Program-made: the position numbers and the translations under genes
Shown: positions 23,257-34,060 of the stretch, in pieces
Numbering within the stretch: position 1 is the first letter of the stretch
Layout of the letters: every line of letters starts with the position of its first letter
Notes under the pieces: model-generated
What the model was told of the DNA's origin: nothing
The model's input: the letters and a program-made list of their open reading frames with translations, nothing else
Databases searched by the model: none
NCBI GenBank assembly: GCA_013399115.1
Contig: VXAA01004092.1
Location: 79,852-143,851, forward strand
Direction of reading: 5' to 3'
DNA: 64,000 bases
From: Anseranas semipalmata
Lineage: Eukaryota; Chordata; Aves; Anseriformes; Anseranatidae

Positions 23257-25910
23257 TAGCCCAGCATATTTTGAGTGACTTACCATTGTACATTGAATTA
23301 CATGTAATATAGATTGCAATTCTGAATACATTAAGTCAGAACTGCTTACCGTCATTTATCTTCCTTTCTGCTGTTTACTAAAAGGCACTGGAAATAGGAT
23401 TCCTTAGGAATGAGGTTTAATGAAACTTGTGTTTTCTGAATTATACCGTTCAAAATAAATATAAAAACATCCAACTAGCTGTAAAATATGCATGACATTT
23501 AATTTAGAACTAAATTTTTTTACTTATTTTCATGGAAGGAGATGAGAAGCTATAGAAAGTTTCAGTATTTCTTTTGATCACGTATTAGAAATTCATTTGA
23601 GTCTACTAAATTTATGAGATTATGTGTGTTTGTAGAGAAATACTGGGAGTATTGCCCAGAATAGAATGAGCCTGAGATTGTCTCTCCCTTAATGCTGGGA
23701 CAGTCATTGCACAGCTGGAACAGTGTCAGAAGGTCACGACCAAGGAGTGACAGTTATGTGGACACATTTATCTAGGACATTTGCCATCATTCTTCTTTCT
23801 GTTTACAGCTATGTGTTAGGGAAGATATAATAATAGAAATAATGCTCTTTGGAATGCTACTTCAATTAGGTTATGTTTTTTCAAGCAGCTGATTACATCA
23901 TGAAAATCTTATTTAGAAGAGTTAAAAAGTACACAAGAAAACAGGGAGCTGTATAGAGGAGGCATTTATTTATAGTTTAGATTAAAAAAAAAAAATGCCA
24001 AAAATTTGAATGTTTGTTTATGTCAGAGTGAGATAATTAGATTATTAAATGATACCCAAAAAAAACATGTTTTCATGTTACAAAAAATTACCTTCCACCC
24101 TATTTTTCCCTGGCAATGAAAGTAGATTTTGAGAGCTACGAAGATGTGGTGTTACTTTCTTGTGCAGGAGGCAACACTGTTTTAGGGCCACCACACTGTC
24201 TTTACCTATCTATTTTCCAATAACTTTTAGAAAATGACAAAAAATGTCTCAGGATCTTATGCTCAGTAAGTAGCAAAGTAGCAATGATACAGCAGTAAAT
24301 GTCAAAGACAATTAATACTTTTCTGCCATCATACTGTTGTGAAGTAACTGTTTGACAGATTGTATTTTTGAATACAATTTTAGAACCAAACAAAGCTCTA
24401 ATGCCTCAGACTGTGGGGCTTTTCCCAGCAGTCCTTTACTCTCCCACAAGATACGTAAGATTAAGCTAGCCCCAAGCCATCCTTCTAATGAAGTTTTGAA
24501 ATTCAAAACTTGTTTCTCATTTTAATCTCTCTTGCTGCAATGCCCTAAGCTGTTCCCACCAAAGAAACAAATGCTCCGGCAAATGCTAAGGGGATCCAGA
24601 GCCAAGTAGTTTGGGGTATTTGGCCATGAATATGACTATTAGTTGGTGTTATATTGTTGTTCATAACTTTACTGCATTCCAGATTTGCTTTTGGCTGATT
24701 ATGCCTTTCAGGTGGCTTTGCCTGCAGACTCTTTCATTGGTGTTGTTGAGAACTGCCACCCCATAAGGTAGATTTTTGTGGATGAGATGAGAGCAGTGAG
24801 TATGAGGATTTGATTGACTAGTATAAAATTTTGAACAGTACGTGATCCATGTTAAGGCAGCAATAGAAGAAACTAATTGCAGCTCATTAGAGAAAAAGAC
24901 CTTTGACTTCTCTTTACACTTCCCTTCCTCCCTCTTTCTTTCCCCTTAGTACTTGGCTAAAAAACATTGTCAGGAAGCTATTGGGCTTTTCCCAGGTGAC
25001 CAGACGAACTGCAGAATAGATTGCTGTTTTTAGTTTGCAAAACAACAAGCATTTAAGATTATATTTTTGGACCATTTATGAGAAGGTAATGTCCTTGAAA
25101 GACCTGGAAGAATAAACAAAGCAAAACATGGTTGGTGTTGCTTGATGTCTACTTCATGAATTTGACTTGTCAGAGAGACAGGTAATGCCAATTGGGAAGC
25201 TTGTATACAACAGATACCATCCTCTCCAGCACTCTGCTGAATGTAACAGCTGCCATGCTGGGTTTGACAGAAGGTCCAGCTCATCTATAGCTCCCCTTGC
25301 TGTGGCCAGCACTGAAAGCTTACAGGAAAATTATAATAAACAGGGCACACCTTGAATTCCTATCAAAGCTTGCTTCTGTACTTAATAATGATCAGCAGGC
25401 TTGCTCTCTATGAACTTTTTGAATTCTTTATAGTTTTGACTTCCTTAACATGTTATGAGAATGAGTTCCTCAATTTACATACACAATCTGAGGGGAAAAA
25501 AAAAATGTTTCATTCATTTATTTTGAACCTTCTGGCTGGTAATTTTGTAAGACATCACCACATTTTTGAATTATAGAAGAGGATAATGGCACTCTAGCCA
25601 TCTTTTATGAATTTCCAAGAGTGTGTGAAGCTTTTAGCCATACACAAAAATAGTTTATGGTCTTCTGAAGACTACGGGTTTACAGATTGTTTCGTCTCTG
25701 CATACATAGAAAATAGTACATCCTAGTACTTTATATCATTTAAAAAAAAAAAAAGAAAGAAAGAAAACAGTGAGAGATTACAGAGGACACATATTCCAGA
25801 AGATCATTTTACAGGAAATCCTGAGAATCTCAAATGTATTCTCAACTTTGTTGGTGATTTGATGTTTGACCATAACCAAACTATTTTATTTTTCTGTGTC
25901 GCTGCTTCTT

Positions 25911-26441
25911 GCTGTGGACAGCAGGTCGAGAGATGGGATCCTTCCCCTCTACTCAGCTCTGGTGAGGCCACACCTGGAATACTGTGTGCAGTTCTGGACT
26001 CCCCAGTACAAGAGGGACGTGGAACTTCTAGAGAGGGTCCAGCGTAGAGCCACAAAGATGATTAAGTGATTGGAGCATCTGTCTTACAAGGAAAGACTAA
26101 GCGAGCTGGGCCTGTTTAGCCTAGAGAAGAGAAGATTGAGAGGGGATCTTATCAACCTCTACAAATACCTGAGGGGACAATGTAAAGAGGATGGGGCCAA
26201 ACTCTTCTCAGTGGTGGCCAGTGATAGGACAAGGGGTAATGGATATAAGTTGATGCACAGGAGGTTTCATCGCCATATGAGAAAGCACTTCTTTACAGTT
26301 CGGGTGGCAAAGCACTGGAACAGGTTGCCCAGAGAGGTTGTGGAGTCTCCTTCTTTGGAGATATTCAAAACCTGCCTGTATGCGATCCTGTGTAACGTGC
26401 TCTTGGTGACCCTGCTTGAGCAGGGGGGTTGGACTAGATGA
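25911..26441 (+). pseudogene. CR1 ORF2 remnant: C-terminal end of reverse transcriptase protein
   Basis: One continuous reading frame encodes the C-terminal tail of CR1 ORF2p, the LINE endonuclease/reverse transcriptase that copies its own RNA at nicked target DNA. Family signatures are visible in order: [50 protein letters not shown], and [16 protein letters not shown]. The frame is broken once, by a TGA at 26067-26069 right after ATKMIK, where intact relatives have a sense codon. The next stop is at 26439-26441. Endonuclease and catalytic RT domains are absent because of 5' truncation, so the fragment cannot act. The single nonsense change suggests modest age. Confidence 0.9.
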
Positions 26442-26482
26442 TCTCCAGAGGTCCCTTCTAACCTCAACCATTCTGTGATTCT
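25911..26482 (+). mobile_element. LINE/CR1, 5'-truncated, plus strand
   Basis: The copy begins within ORF2 at the text equivalent to 'gtgtggccagcaggtcgag' and runs to the element's 3' end. That end is recognisable as GTTGGACTAGATGATCTCC, GGTCCCTTCTAACC and the tail ATTCTGTGATTCT at 26470-26482. About 570 bases remain of a full-length CR1. I see no convincing target-site duplication. It is one of the better-preserved copies and closely resembles the minus-strand copy at 28073-28572. Confidence 0.93.
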
Positions 26483-28072
26483 TAACCCATTCATTGTACA
26501 TCATGCCTTTGTCGACTTTCAAAAAGCAGCATTGTTTTATATGTGTTAACACAAAGTATATCAAAACAATCTTTTAGTTTACTCTCAGGTGTCTACCAAC
26601 ACTGTAATAAAGATGACTTCCAAGAAAACAATATGTGAATTAATTAAACCACTCTCTTTCTGCCGAGCAAAATAGTTGGGAAGGTTCTGCAAGGTTATAT
26701 GACACTGTATGACACCCTTCTCTTCCAATCAGAAGAGAGATATACAGCTTAGAAATCTATCTTAATTATGTCAGATGACCATAACTCACTGATATTATTT
26801 GGAATTCATGTCTATTTGTACCTTTCAAGAAAATTTCACCTTGAGCAAGTTGACAATATGCAAATCATGCATGTTCTGTATCATCACAGCTCCCTGTTGC
26901 CTTCTCAGCTCCCTCTTCTGTTTCGTTCCTTATTTCATGTGTTTAACTGATCATTTTTCAGTCCTGTGGTCGACAGGCATCAGAGGTATGTCTACTAAGG
27001 GTCTTTGGAAGTTGACAAAGAAACATATTCATATGTATTATAAATTTCTGCATGTGAAATTTTAAAAGATATTCCAACAGTCTCTTAAAAATTTTGAAGA
27101 GGTCTTCCCTGTAAAAAGCTACATTTTCAGGTTGTAAAACTCTGTAGAACAACATCTCACTTACCTCTTGGCTGACTGGGGAGAGTTATCTTCTTCCTCA
27201 ACTCAGCAGTGATCAGTCCATGGTGCTCACTGTGGGAAAGGGAACAATGACGTTTTACCCTCTATTATCTGCTGTAAGCACCTGGAGGGAGCAGGAGTGA
27301 AAACATATTGGCTGACCCCCACTATCTGTTGGGAGGACTGAGAGCACAGGACAAATTCTGTGCAACATTAAAAAAGGGAAACACAACCTGCTCATCCCAG
27401 TTAACCAAAGTGGGCAGGTGAGGAAGAACTGAAACATACATAGAGGAGTTCTTAATCTATGCCTGTTGAAAGGAAGCTGTGGGTTGCTTCTTACATGGAA
27501 CATGTTATGACATAATTGTTCATATTCATGTTTATCCAGCAGTTTGTCTGATTCTAGTGTCTATTGATAGTTTCAAGTGTATTCAGTTATTTGAGTTTGA
27601 GATGAAAAATGTGAATATGTGAATTTCTGTGATATTTGTCATATTTGTGAATATGCAACATCAGAAGAGGTCTGGAACTAGTTGTTACTGCTTTTAGAAC
27701 AGAGTAGACACGGTACATGCTAAGCTGGTATTACAGCACTTGTGGACTTGTTACAGATTCCAAAATAGATCCTTCACATTTGCATGGCAAAAAGGGGAAC
27801 ATCTGAGAATGACAAAGAAAAACATAATGTGTAAGAGAAAGAAGGAAAGAAAGACAATATTCTCCCAAATGCATATTTAATGAAAAAATCCATATTTCAT
27901 TACAAGATAGTTCAGTTAGCAGTACAGAGTTGATATATTTCTTTACAAAGTGTTAACTTTAGCTAAATATTATCAGAACCTACTTTTTTATTTAATGTTT
28001 GTTCAGGTTCTTTAAATTGTACCAGAAAGCACCATACAACTGGAGCTTTTCAGGCCATCCATCCGCTACTGC
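26483..28072. other. Unique non-coding spacer between two opposing CR1 copies
   Basis: No gene or named repeat. Open frames are 60-88 codons without domains. The 27597-27656 part repeats 'tgaatatg' and 'atttgtgaata' words loosely. Because the flanking CR1 copies face each other, this would be the loop of a long hairpin if transcribed. Confidence 0.6.
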
Positions 28073-28572
28073 CACAGAATCACGGAATGGTTGAGGTTGG
28101 AAGGCACCTCTGGAGATCATCTGGTCCAACTCCCCTGCCAAGCAGGGTCACCTAGAGCATGTTGCACAGGATGGCATCCAGTCGGGTTTTGAATATCTCC
28201 AAAGAAGGAGACTCCACAGCCTCTCTGGGCAACCTGTCCCAGTACTCTGTCACCTTCTTTCAGTAAAGAAATGTTTTCTCATATTCAGCCGGAACTTCCT
28301 GTGTTTCAGTTTGTGCCCATTGCCCCTTGTCCTGTCACTGGGCACCACTGACAAGAGCCCGGCCCCATCCTCTCAACACCCTCCGTTCAGATATTTGTAC
28401 ACATCGATGAGATCCCTTCTCGGCCTTCTCTTCTCCGAGCAAAACAGGCCCAGCTCTCTCAGCCTCTCCTCGTATGAGAGAGAGGCTTTCCATCAAGTCA
28501 GCTCCCAGCCTGTACTGGTGCGTGGAGTTATTCCGCCCTAGGTGCAGGACCCTGCATTTGCTTTTGTTTGCT
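28073..28572 (-). mobile_element. LINE/CR1, minus strand, internally deleted
   Basis: The 3' end is at left (CACAGAATCACGGAATGG, then GGTTGGAAGGCACCTCTGG). The copy follows the CR1 3' region and the ORF2 C-terminal text up to CTCTCCTCGTATGAGAGAG near 28480. It then jumps directly to sequence normally located several hundred bases further 5' in CR1: GGCTTTCCATCAAGTCAGC, CCTGTACTGGTGCGTGG, GGTGCAGGACCCTGCATTTGC. So an internal ORF2 segment is missing. The outer 5' limit is about 28572. The copy is close in sequence to the plus-strand CR1 at 25911-26482. A 76-codon plus-strand frame (28311-28541) is antisense to it and is not a gene. Confidence 0.92.
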
Positions 28573-28769
28573 TGTCCTTAGACTGAAGTGATGGATTCAG
28601 TGTTAAGATACAGATATCCAGTGCTATGTCTATTGAAACATTTCATAAGCAGTACTATACTTGCATGTGATTTTAAAGGAGATCGAAACAGAGAGTTTTA
28701 AATATTTATTTAAGATAGCATAAACCTTTACCACAATAAATATTTATATGATTTATTTCCTAAAGAGCT

Positions 28770-28771
<2 letters not shown>

Positions 28772-28807
<36 letters not shown>
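28772..28807. repeat. T36 homopolymer
   Basis: Thirty-six consecutive T, the longest pure homopolymer in the window. It could be the complement of a poly(A) tail on minus, but the sequence to its right contains no recognisable retrocopy. Confidence 0.95.
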
Positions 28808-28808
<1 letters not shown>

Positions 28809-29019
28809 TGGTTGGAGATCTCTGCAATCTTTTTGTTTTGCTTTAAAAGTGAGATGGACACATTTTAGTTATAAGCGAACCCAAAGCAATCAAAGCTAGG
28901 GGACTGAAAGGTAAAGCTTGTAGGTCTGCCAATTTAGACAAGTATTGCCTCTTTTCTACCCATATCCAGTCCGAAACTTGGGTCGCTCTGAATGTTGGGC
29001 TTATATCTTAGTTTGTTGG

Positions 29020-29041
29020 CTTTTTTGTTTGTTTGTTTGTT
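29020..29041. repeat. (TTTG)n microsatellite
   Basis: T6 followed by about four TTTG units; simple sequence just upstream of a MIR-like SINE. Confidence 0.85.
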
Positions 29042-29119
29042 TTCTCAAATATGGTTCAGTGTACTGGTATGCTTTAAATATATTGTGGGGCTTAATAAGA
29101 TAGTAACATCCATTTTCTC

Positions 29120-29285
29120 AGTGTGGGAGTGTGAATTAATGGTTAAAGACAGAGACAATGAGCCACAATTCCCTAGTTCTATTCTGGGCTCTGTGCTGAC
29201 TCACTGCATAATCTTACTCAAGTCATTTAAATTCAGGTGAAATGGGTCCCACTGAAGCTGATGAGATAATACCTGTTTTAGTCTT
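29120..29285 (+). mobile_element. Probable MIR/CORE-type SINE fragment, ancient
   Basis: Landmarks in order: GAGACAATGAGCCACAATTC (MIR 'gagtcaggagacctg' area), CTAGTTCTATTCTGGGCTCTG (MIR 'gggttcgaatcctggctctg'), CTGACTCACTGCATAATCTT and ACTCAAGTCATTTAA (MIR 'ctgtgtgaccttgggcaagtcacttaa'). The remainder (GAGATAATACCTGTTTTAG) fits the MIR 3' half less clearly. The matched tRNA-derived and core regions make this the clearest of the four MIR-like calls. A plus-strand frame ending at 29240 overlaps it and is not a gene. Confidence 0.68.
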
Positions 29286-29884
29286 TCTTCCTCAGTGGAT
29301 TTTTCTGCCCTTCAGTCATCAATGTAAATTTATTAATATGTTGTTGCATAGGATCATTGTAAAGTGTGTTTAATTAACTTGCTTTATAATTTTTACATCC
29401 TTTGTTGAAAGACACTTTTTTTTTTTTCCTAATAGAAGTATACAGGAAAATAATTTCCTATTGTGTGGAAATATTTTTTCTAAATTTTTCCTCTTCTACA
29501 TCCAGACAAAATGACCTTTCAAAAGCCATAGACACCAATAGTTAATTGCCCATTAGTAGGGTTGATACCTGGAGGTATCATTGACCCATGCTCAGATCTC
29601 TGTTGAGAACTAAGTGATCATTTGTGATAATTGAGTCTGAAGTCAGGCCACTAAACATTTTGCCCTCCATTGTAAGGAGTACCTCTGACATTGCTGTGTG
29701 AAAACTCAAGAGATCTTTATTTTCTTTTTCATTCCAGTATGTGGAATGGAAATCAAAATACTGACCACTTCTGCCAAGTGGATTTGTTTTCCAGCAAGCT
29801 ATAGTGGAACTTAACATAGAAGAAAGCACGCTCTCCCTTCCGTTTCCTTACAGGAATTGTATCCTGTATTTCCATATCTGCCTT

Positions 29885-29918
<34 letters not shown>

Positions 29919-30082
29919 CCAGCAAATATTAGTCTTTCTTGAGTTAGCATTCAAAATTCAGAATTGGAGGCATTCAGAATTCATCTGGTATCTCCAAAGT
30001 TACTCTGGTCTTTTGGACAGACATGTTGGATGGCCTGCAAGTTACTTGCATCCATATAGTCCTTCCACTGTTATAATCCACA
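29286..30082. other. Unique non-coding sequence with T29 run
   Basis: Contains a T-rich patch at about 29417-29428 and T29 at 29890-29918. Open frames here (83 codons at 29578-29829, minus) have no recognised family. Nothing else is visible. Confidence 0.6.
29890..29918. repeat. T29 homopolymer
   Basis: Twenty-nine consecutive T followed by CCAGCAAATATT. No retrocopy is recognisable beside it. Confidence 0.95.
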
Positions 30083-30175
30083 GCTGACTGAGGAGGATAA
30101 GAAATTATGGCTCAGAGTGACTTCACATGACTACACATCCCAGCAGTGTGAATGGCAGCACCAAGCGGTGGTGAT
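30083..30175 (-). mobile_element. Probable MIR/CORE-type SINE fragment, antisense
   Basis: Plus-strand text AGGATAAGAAATTATGGCTC, AGAGTGACTTCACATGACTA, CACATCCCAGCAGTGTGAATGGCAG follows the reverse complement of MIR: 'gaggaaactgaggctcagagaggttaagtgacttgcccaaggtcacacagctagtaagtggcag'. The copy therefore lies on minus. It is short and diverged; boundaries are approximate. Confidence 0.58.
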
Positions 30176-30957
30176 TCATTCCCTCGGCACTGAAATTGCC
30201 AGCATTCAGAGGAAAAGGATTACTTTTGAACAAAGAAATGCTTTATCCAACAGAGAGAACAGACATTATAGAGTTATTAATCAGGGCAGTCATTCTGAAA
30301 GTAGATTTAACTGCAGGATTTCATGTAGAGGGAAACTAGAATTACAGTAGGAAGCCATTGAGGACTGAAAGTTGTAGATAGAACTGCATATTTTAAGGGC
30401 TCCTCAAATTACACCTGGGGAAAGGTTCACTCTGTGGGTGTTAATGAAATGGTTCCTGTTTGTGTGGTTCAGTGTTTTCTTTGGATGATATCTCTCTAGT
30501 AAGGTAATTGCAGTTGGCTGTGAAGTAGGAAGGCAACTAGTTTAATTTGCTCTGTTTTCCACTTCAGTACCACCTCAGGCTGTTTCTTGGCTTCTCTTAC
30601 GAGATTTAACAAAGTCAGTCTCATCACTAGAGAGAAGGGAGACCTCAAAGGAAAACCCAGATGTGGCAGGTAACCATACTGGTGATTTTTGGCTGCTAAC
30701 AATCCTTCCTCGGAATGACTACTGAAGCATGGGTGATCTGGGAATTAAGGATTTTATAGCACTGGAACAGCTATTGTCTTTTTGAAACATAAAGCTGAGT
30801 CGCTATTATCTTATGGCTATTGCAAAGCAATTCAGATGATTTGGAACTCCCTGGATCAGCTTCATTTCTTTTTGAAAATTGTCTGAAGCTAAGCAGATAA
30901 AGTTCCTACCTTTTCTTCTGAAGATTGCTGTGGTTCAGTTGAAGACAAAGTAATTTT
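30176..30957. other. Unique non-coding sequence
   Basis: No gene or repeat recognised. Open frames (77 codons at 30117-30350, plus; 68 codons at 30496-30702, minus) show no domain. Confidence 0.6.
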
Positions 30958-31140
30958 GCATAGATTCAAATGGTAGTTTATGTTGAAAGGGACTTCTGGA
31001 CCTCAAGGCCAACTTCAGAGCTAGATCAGATAGCTCAAGGTGTTATGCCATTGAATTTTGAACACCTCCAAAAGTGGAGGTTCTACAGTCTCTCTAAGTA
31101 GCTTGTTCAAGGGTTTAGGCACCATCATGGTGAAAGAGGT
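30958..31140 (-). mobile_element. Old LINE/CR1 fragment, minus strand
   Basis: Decayed but ordered CR1 3'-end landmarks on the complement: TAGATTCAAATGGTAG (tail plus first bases), TTGAAAGGGACTTCTGG, CATTGAATTTTGAACACCTCC, GTGGAGGTTCTACAGTCTCTC, GTAGCTTGTTCAAGGG, CACCATCATGGTGAAAG. These equal the usual 'gttggaagggacctctgg', 'gttttgaatatctcca', 'ggagattccacaacctctc', 'gcaacctgttccagtg' and 'ccaccctcatggtgaa'. Many substitutions make this older than the copies at 3023 or 28073. The 5' limit may extend to about 31215. Confidence 0.8.
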
Positions 31141-32261
31141 AGGTATTGTCAGTTGCTCTGTAAATGTTTCATGTAGAAGAGAGTTGCTTTGCCTTTTCCC
31201 AAATAAATTATAGTTTGATACTGCCTCCTGGCCACAAATGAAGTAATGTATAAGCTCTAAGGCTTTGATGAGCTATGGAAATGTACCTCCACTGAAGATT
31301 TTGTGAGTTCAGGTAGTCATCGTTTATCTCCATGGAGGTTTTTGGAGGTCCAGAACATTAACTGAGCCAGATAAAGATTGTGTTTAGTGGAACCCTCTTA
31401 TCAGTGGGTCCATAAGTTTAATAAAGTCTTCACTTCCCAGAGTGGAAGGGGTGATGGTGTGTTTACTGGAAAACAGGTCTTTATTCTGATAAGAATTGCA
31501 ATAAAATAGGGACAAGCAGAAATAACAAATTCTGAAATTAATTCTTGGAAGCACAGATGTCTTGGAAGTGCAGTTCACAATTTTAGAGACGAATGCTTAG
31601 AAAAGACACCCTGAAACTCATTAGTATTTAACACAGCCTATGACACTGCAGATTGTGATACATTTTGGTAGTTCTTGAAAGACATGAGGTCTCACCATTT
31701 CCTAATATCTTAGATGCCTCTTTATACCAAAAAAAAAATGTTGTGAAATGTAGTCATTTTAATTTGGTAGCACTTTTAGCACCTGTTCTGTCTAAATGTG
31801 TGTCTGCTCAAAGGAAATAATGAGTAATCAGGCATTTTATATTTTCTTACACAGCATCACAAAATGTCATTCATTAGTCTTTAAGGACTTGCTCAAAATT
31901 TATGTAGAGTTGGATTTTACATTAGTTTCCTCTTCTCTGCTTCTTCAGATGTTGGAACTTACAGTTATTGAAATTCTACCTTTGCATAAATGGACATGAT
32001 TTCCACCAAGTATCTGGAAGACATGCGTGTTCAAGGGAAAAATGGTCCAAATGTCTTATGGTATTAATTTTTACTTAGACACACAAATATTTCTGTCCTT
32101 AGTAATATCTATCAGACTTGAAAGCTCCCACTTTGTTTACCTCTGTAATATCATGTGCCTGTAAATTCTTGGTCTACCAGGACTGGCAAGTCAGGAGCCA
32201 ATATGTTATTTACAACCAAGGCATTGGTTGCTTAGAGAGAGGTTACTGTTTTGTCTTAATG
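31141..32261. other. Unique non-coding sequence
   Basis: No gene recognised. Small open frames only (up to 67 codons). An A9 run lies at about 31730-31738. The part up to about 31215 may be further CR1 decay. Confidence 0.55.
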
Positions 32262-32310
32262 GAATGAATCATTGAATGGCTTGGGTTGGAAGGGACCATG
32301 CGATCAGTCC
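32262..32310 (-). mobile_element. Very short LINE/CR1 3'-end stub, minus strand
   Basis: GAATCATTGAATGGCTTGGG followed by TTGGAAGGGACCATGCGATC matches the extreme CR1 3' end on the complement, then homology stops after about 45 bases. It is an extreme 5' truncation or the residue of a larger deletion. Confidence 0.82.
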
Positions 32311-33402
32311 ATGTTATCATGACTTATGGCTGCTTGACTTATGATTTTTTTAATATGGATATCTGTTCTTTCTCTGGTGTTGTAGAGGAAGCTGACCCTT
32401 ATAGTACTACATTTAGTGAAACAAAAGCTCAAGAAATAAGAAATAACTACACTTCTGGAATATGCAATTTCAAGCACTCTTTTCCTCCCAGGGCACATTT
32501 ATGTTAAACAGAGGTTGAATCTGTACAAAATGTCTTAACTACAAACTTCATAATACATCTTCCACAAGAAAAGATTTAAAAGACAAGTTTTACTGATTTC
32601 AACAAGAAATGTTCACTTATCCAACTTCCTGATCAACATTTTAAAGCTCTTTTATCTCTAAAGTGCCTCATTCAGAATAGCTGTCTGTTTAAAATGTATT
32701 CCAGCTTTGTCACTCACAGTACTGAGGCTAAGGAGAGCTTTTCCATTTTGTGTTACCTCCCTTCTGTGGTTATGGAATAATGTTTGCTGTATCTTCTGCT
32801 GCTTGGGAGATATCCATGTATAAGAAAGATTTCAGTAATCTCACTTCTGTTCCATTTATGTGGAATCACCAGTTAGATGCAGTCAGAAAGAAGTACTGAG
32901 GAATGCCTTCTGGAATCAACTGCTGTACAACCGCACTGTTAAAACTGAATTTGTTCTTCTTCTCCTTATTTTTAGTGAGTCTCCGTCCTGAGAGCATTCA
33001 GTATATTCCCCCTCCATAAATAATGATTGATTGAATTAACTTACTGCATAATGGAGAGATGGGAATACCTTCCCAACTTTCCCACAGGGGCCTTTTATGC
33101 CTCTAAACCTGCAGAAAGAAAACTATCTTTAGTCATCAGAAAACATATTAATGCCCAGTTGTATAAAGGGAAAAACAGCCTAAATCTATCTCAGTGAGTT
33201 AGCTGACAACCCATTATTGCACGCTAATTGTGGCCCAGTTTACAGGAAGATCTCAAAAATAATTTGTGTGGAGGGAAATCACATCAATTATTGCTTTACC
33301 AAGGAAGAATAAACAGTTGTTTTAACTACCAACTTCTCTGTGCATGGGTTTTGATCCTCGCTTCCTTGGAAATTAGTTTGTCCAGGTATACATATGTTCA
33401 CC

Positions 33403-33429
33403 TGTGTGTGTGTGGTGTGTGTGTGTGTT
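33403..33429. repeat. (TG)n microsatellite
   Basis: About 13 TG units with one GG interruption. Confidence 0.9.
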
Positions 33430-34028
33430 ACTGGTCTACCTTTCGTGGTGTTTCTTGCTAATGGTAAGAGAAACAAAACAAAGTGAAATTTCATTTGATT
33501 TACTGAAGTTTTATTCACAGCGGTTTCAAATTCATTTTGTTGTTATGCTTTTGGGCAATTTGATGTCTGGAGGGAGGGAGGTAGAAAGCTAAAATGTTTA
33601 TGGATGCTTCAGTTCATGCAGTATGGAAATTATGAGACTACTTTATCACTTATCTTTTTTATAAAGATATTGTGCATTTTTAAAATTTTTCAGTTTATTC
33701 ACAAAGAAGAAAATAGTGTCCAGATTGTAATAATGCAGATTCTTCTAAGTGAAGTCCACTGACATTGGAAGACATAGTGTTGGTTTGCTGAGAAATGGAT
33801 GATCATGTTGTTCTACTTCTTATTCTCTCAGACGTTCAGTTCGTATTAAACATGTCCATGAGCATATTCATTACTATCATTATAATGTATTTGCAGGTAG
33901 GCAGACATGGCTGGGGAAGTTAAGTGGAGACAAACAGATGAGGGACAGTGGCCCACCTTTCCTTTTTCGTGAATAAAGGTGGGAGATGAAACAGAGAGAA
34001 TTCTCCCATGGGCAAAGAAAGGCCTTGC

Positions 34029-34060
34029 TTTATTTATTTATTTATTTATTTATTTATTTT
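34029..34060. repeat. (TTTA)n microsatellite
   Basis: Eight near-perfect TTTA units in a row; likely length-variable. Confidence 0.92.

Larger units (their letters stand above)
16276..25910. other. Unique AT-rich non-coding sequence with microsatellites
   Basis: This 9.6-kb block has no recognisable gene or interspersed repeat. The largest open frames are about 98 codons (21576-21872 and 22633-22929, plus) and run through T-rich sequence with no domain pattern. Present are (GA)n at 18249-18280, (TG)n at 19701-19742, a CT/T/G tract at 19848-19896, (TTTG)n at 22404-22458 and (TTTA)n at 23227-23256. Two hairpins (17830-17855 and 20459-20500) and a short direct duplication (19102-19149) are listed as findings. 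Confidence 0.65.

Noticed and set aside
28311..28541. 76-codon plus-strand open frame
   Set aside because: Antisense to the internally deleted CR1 at 28073-28572.
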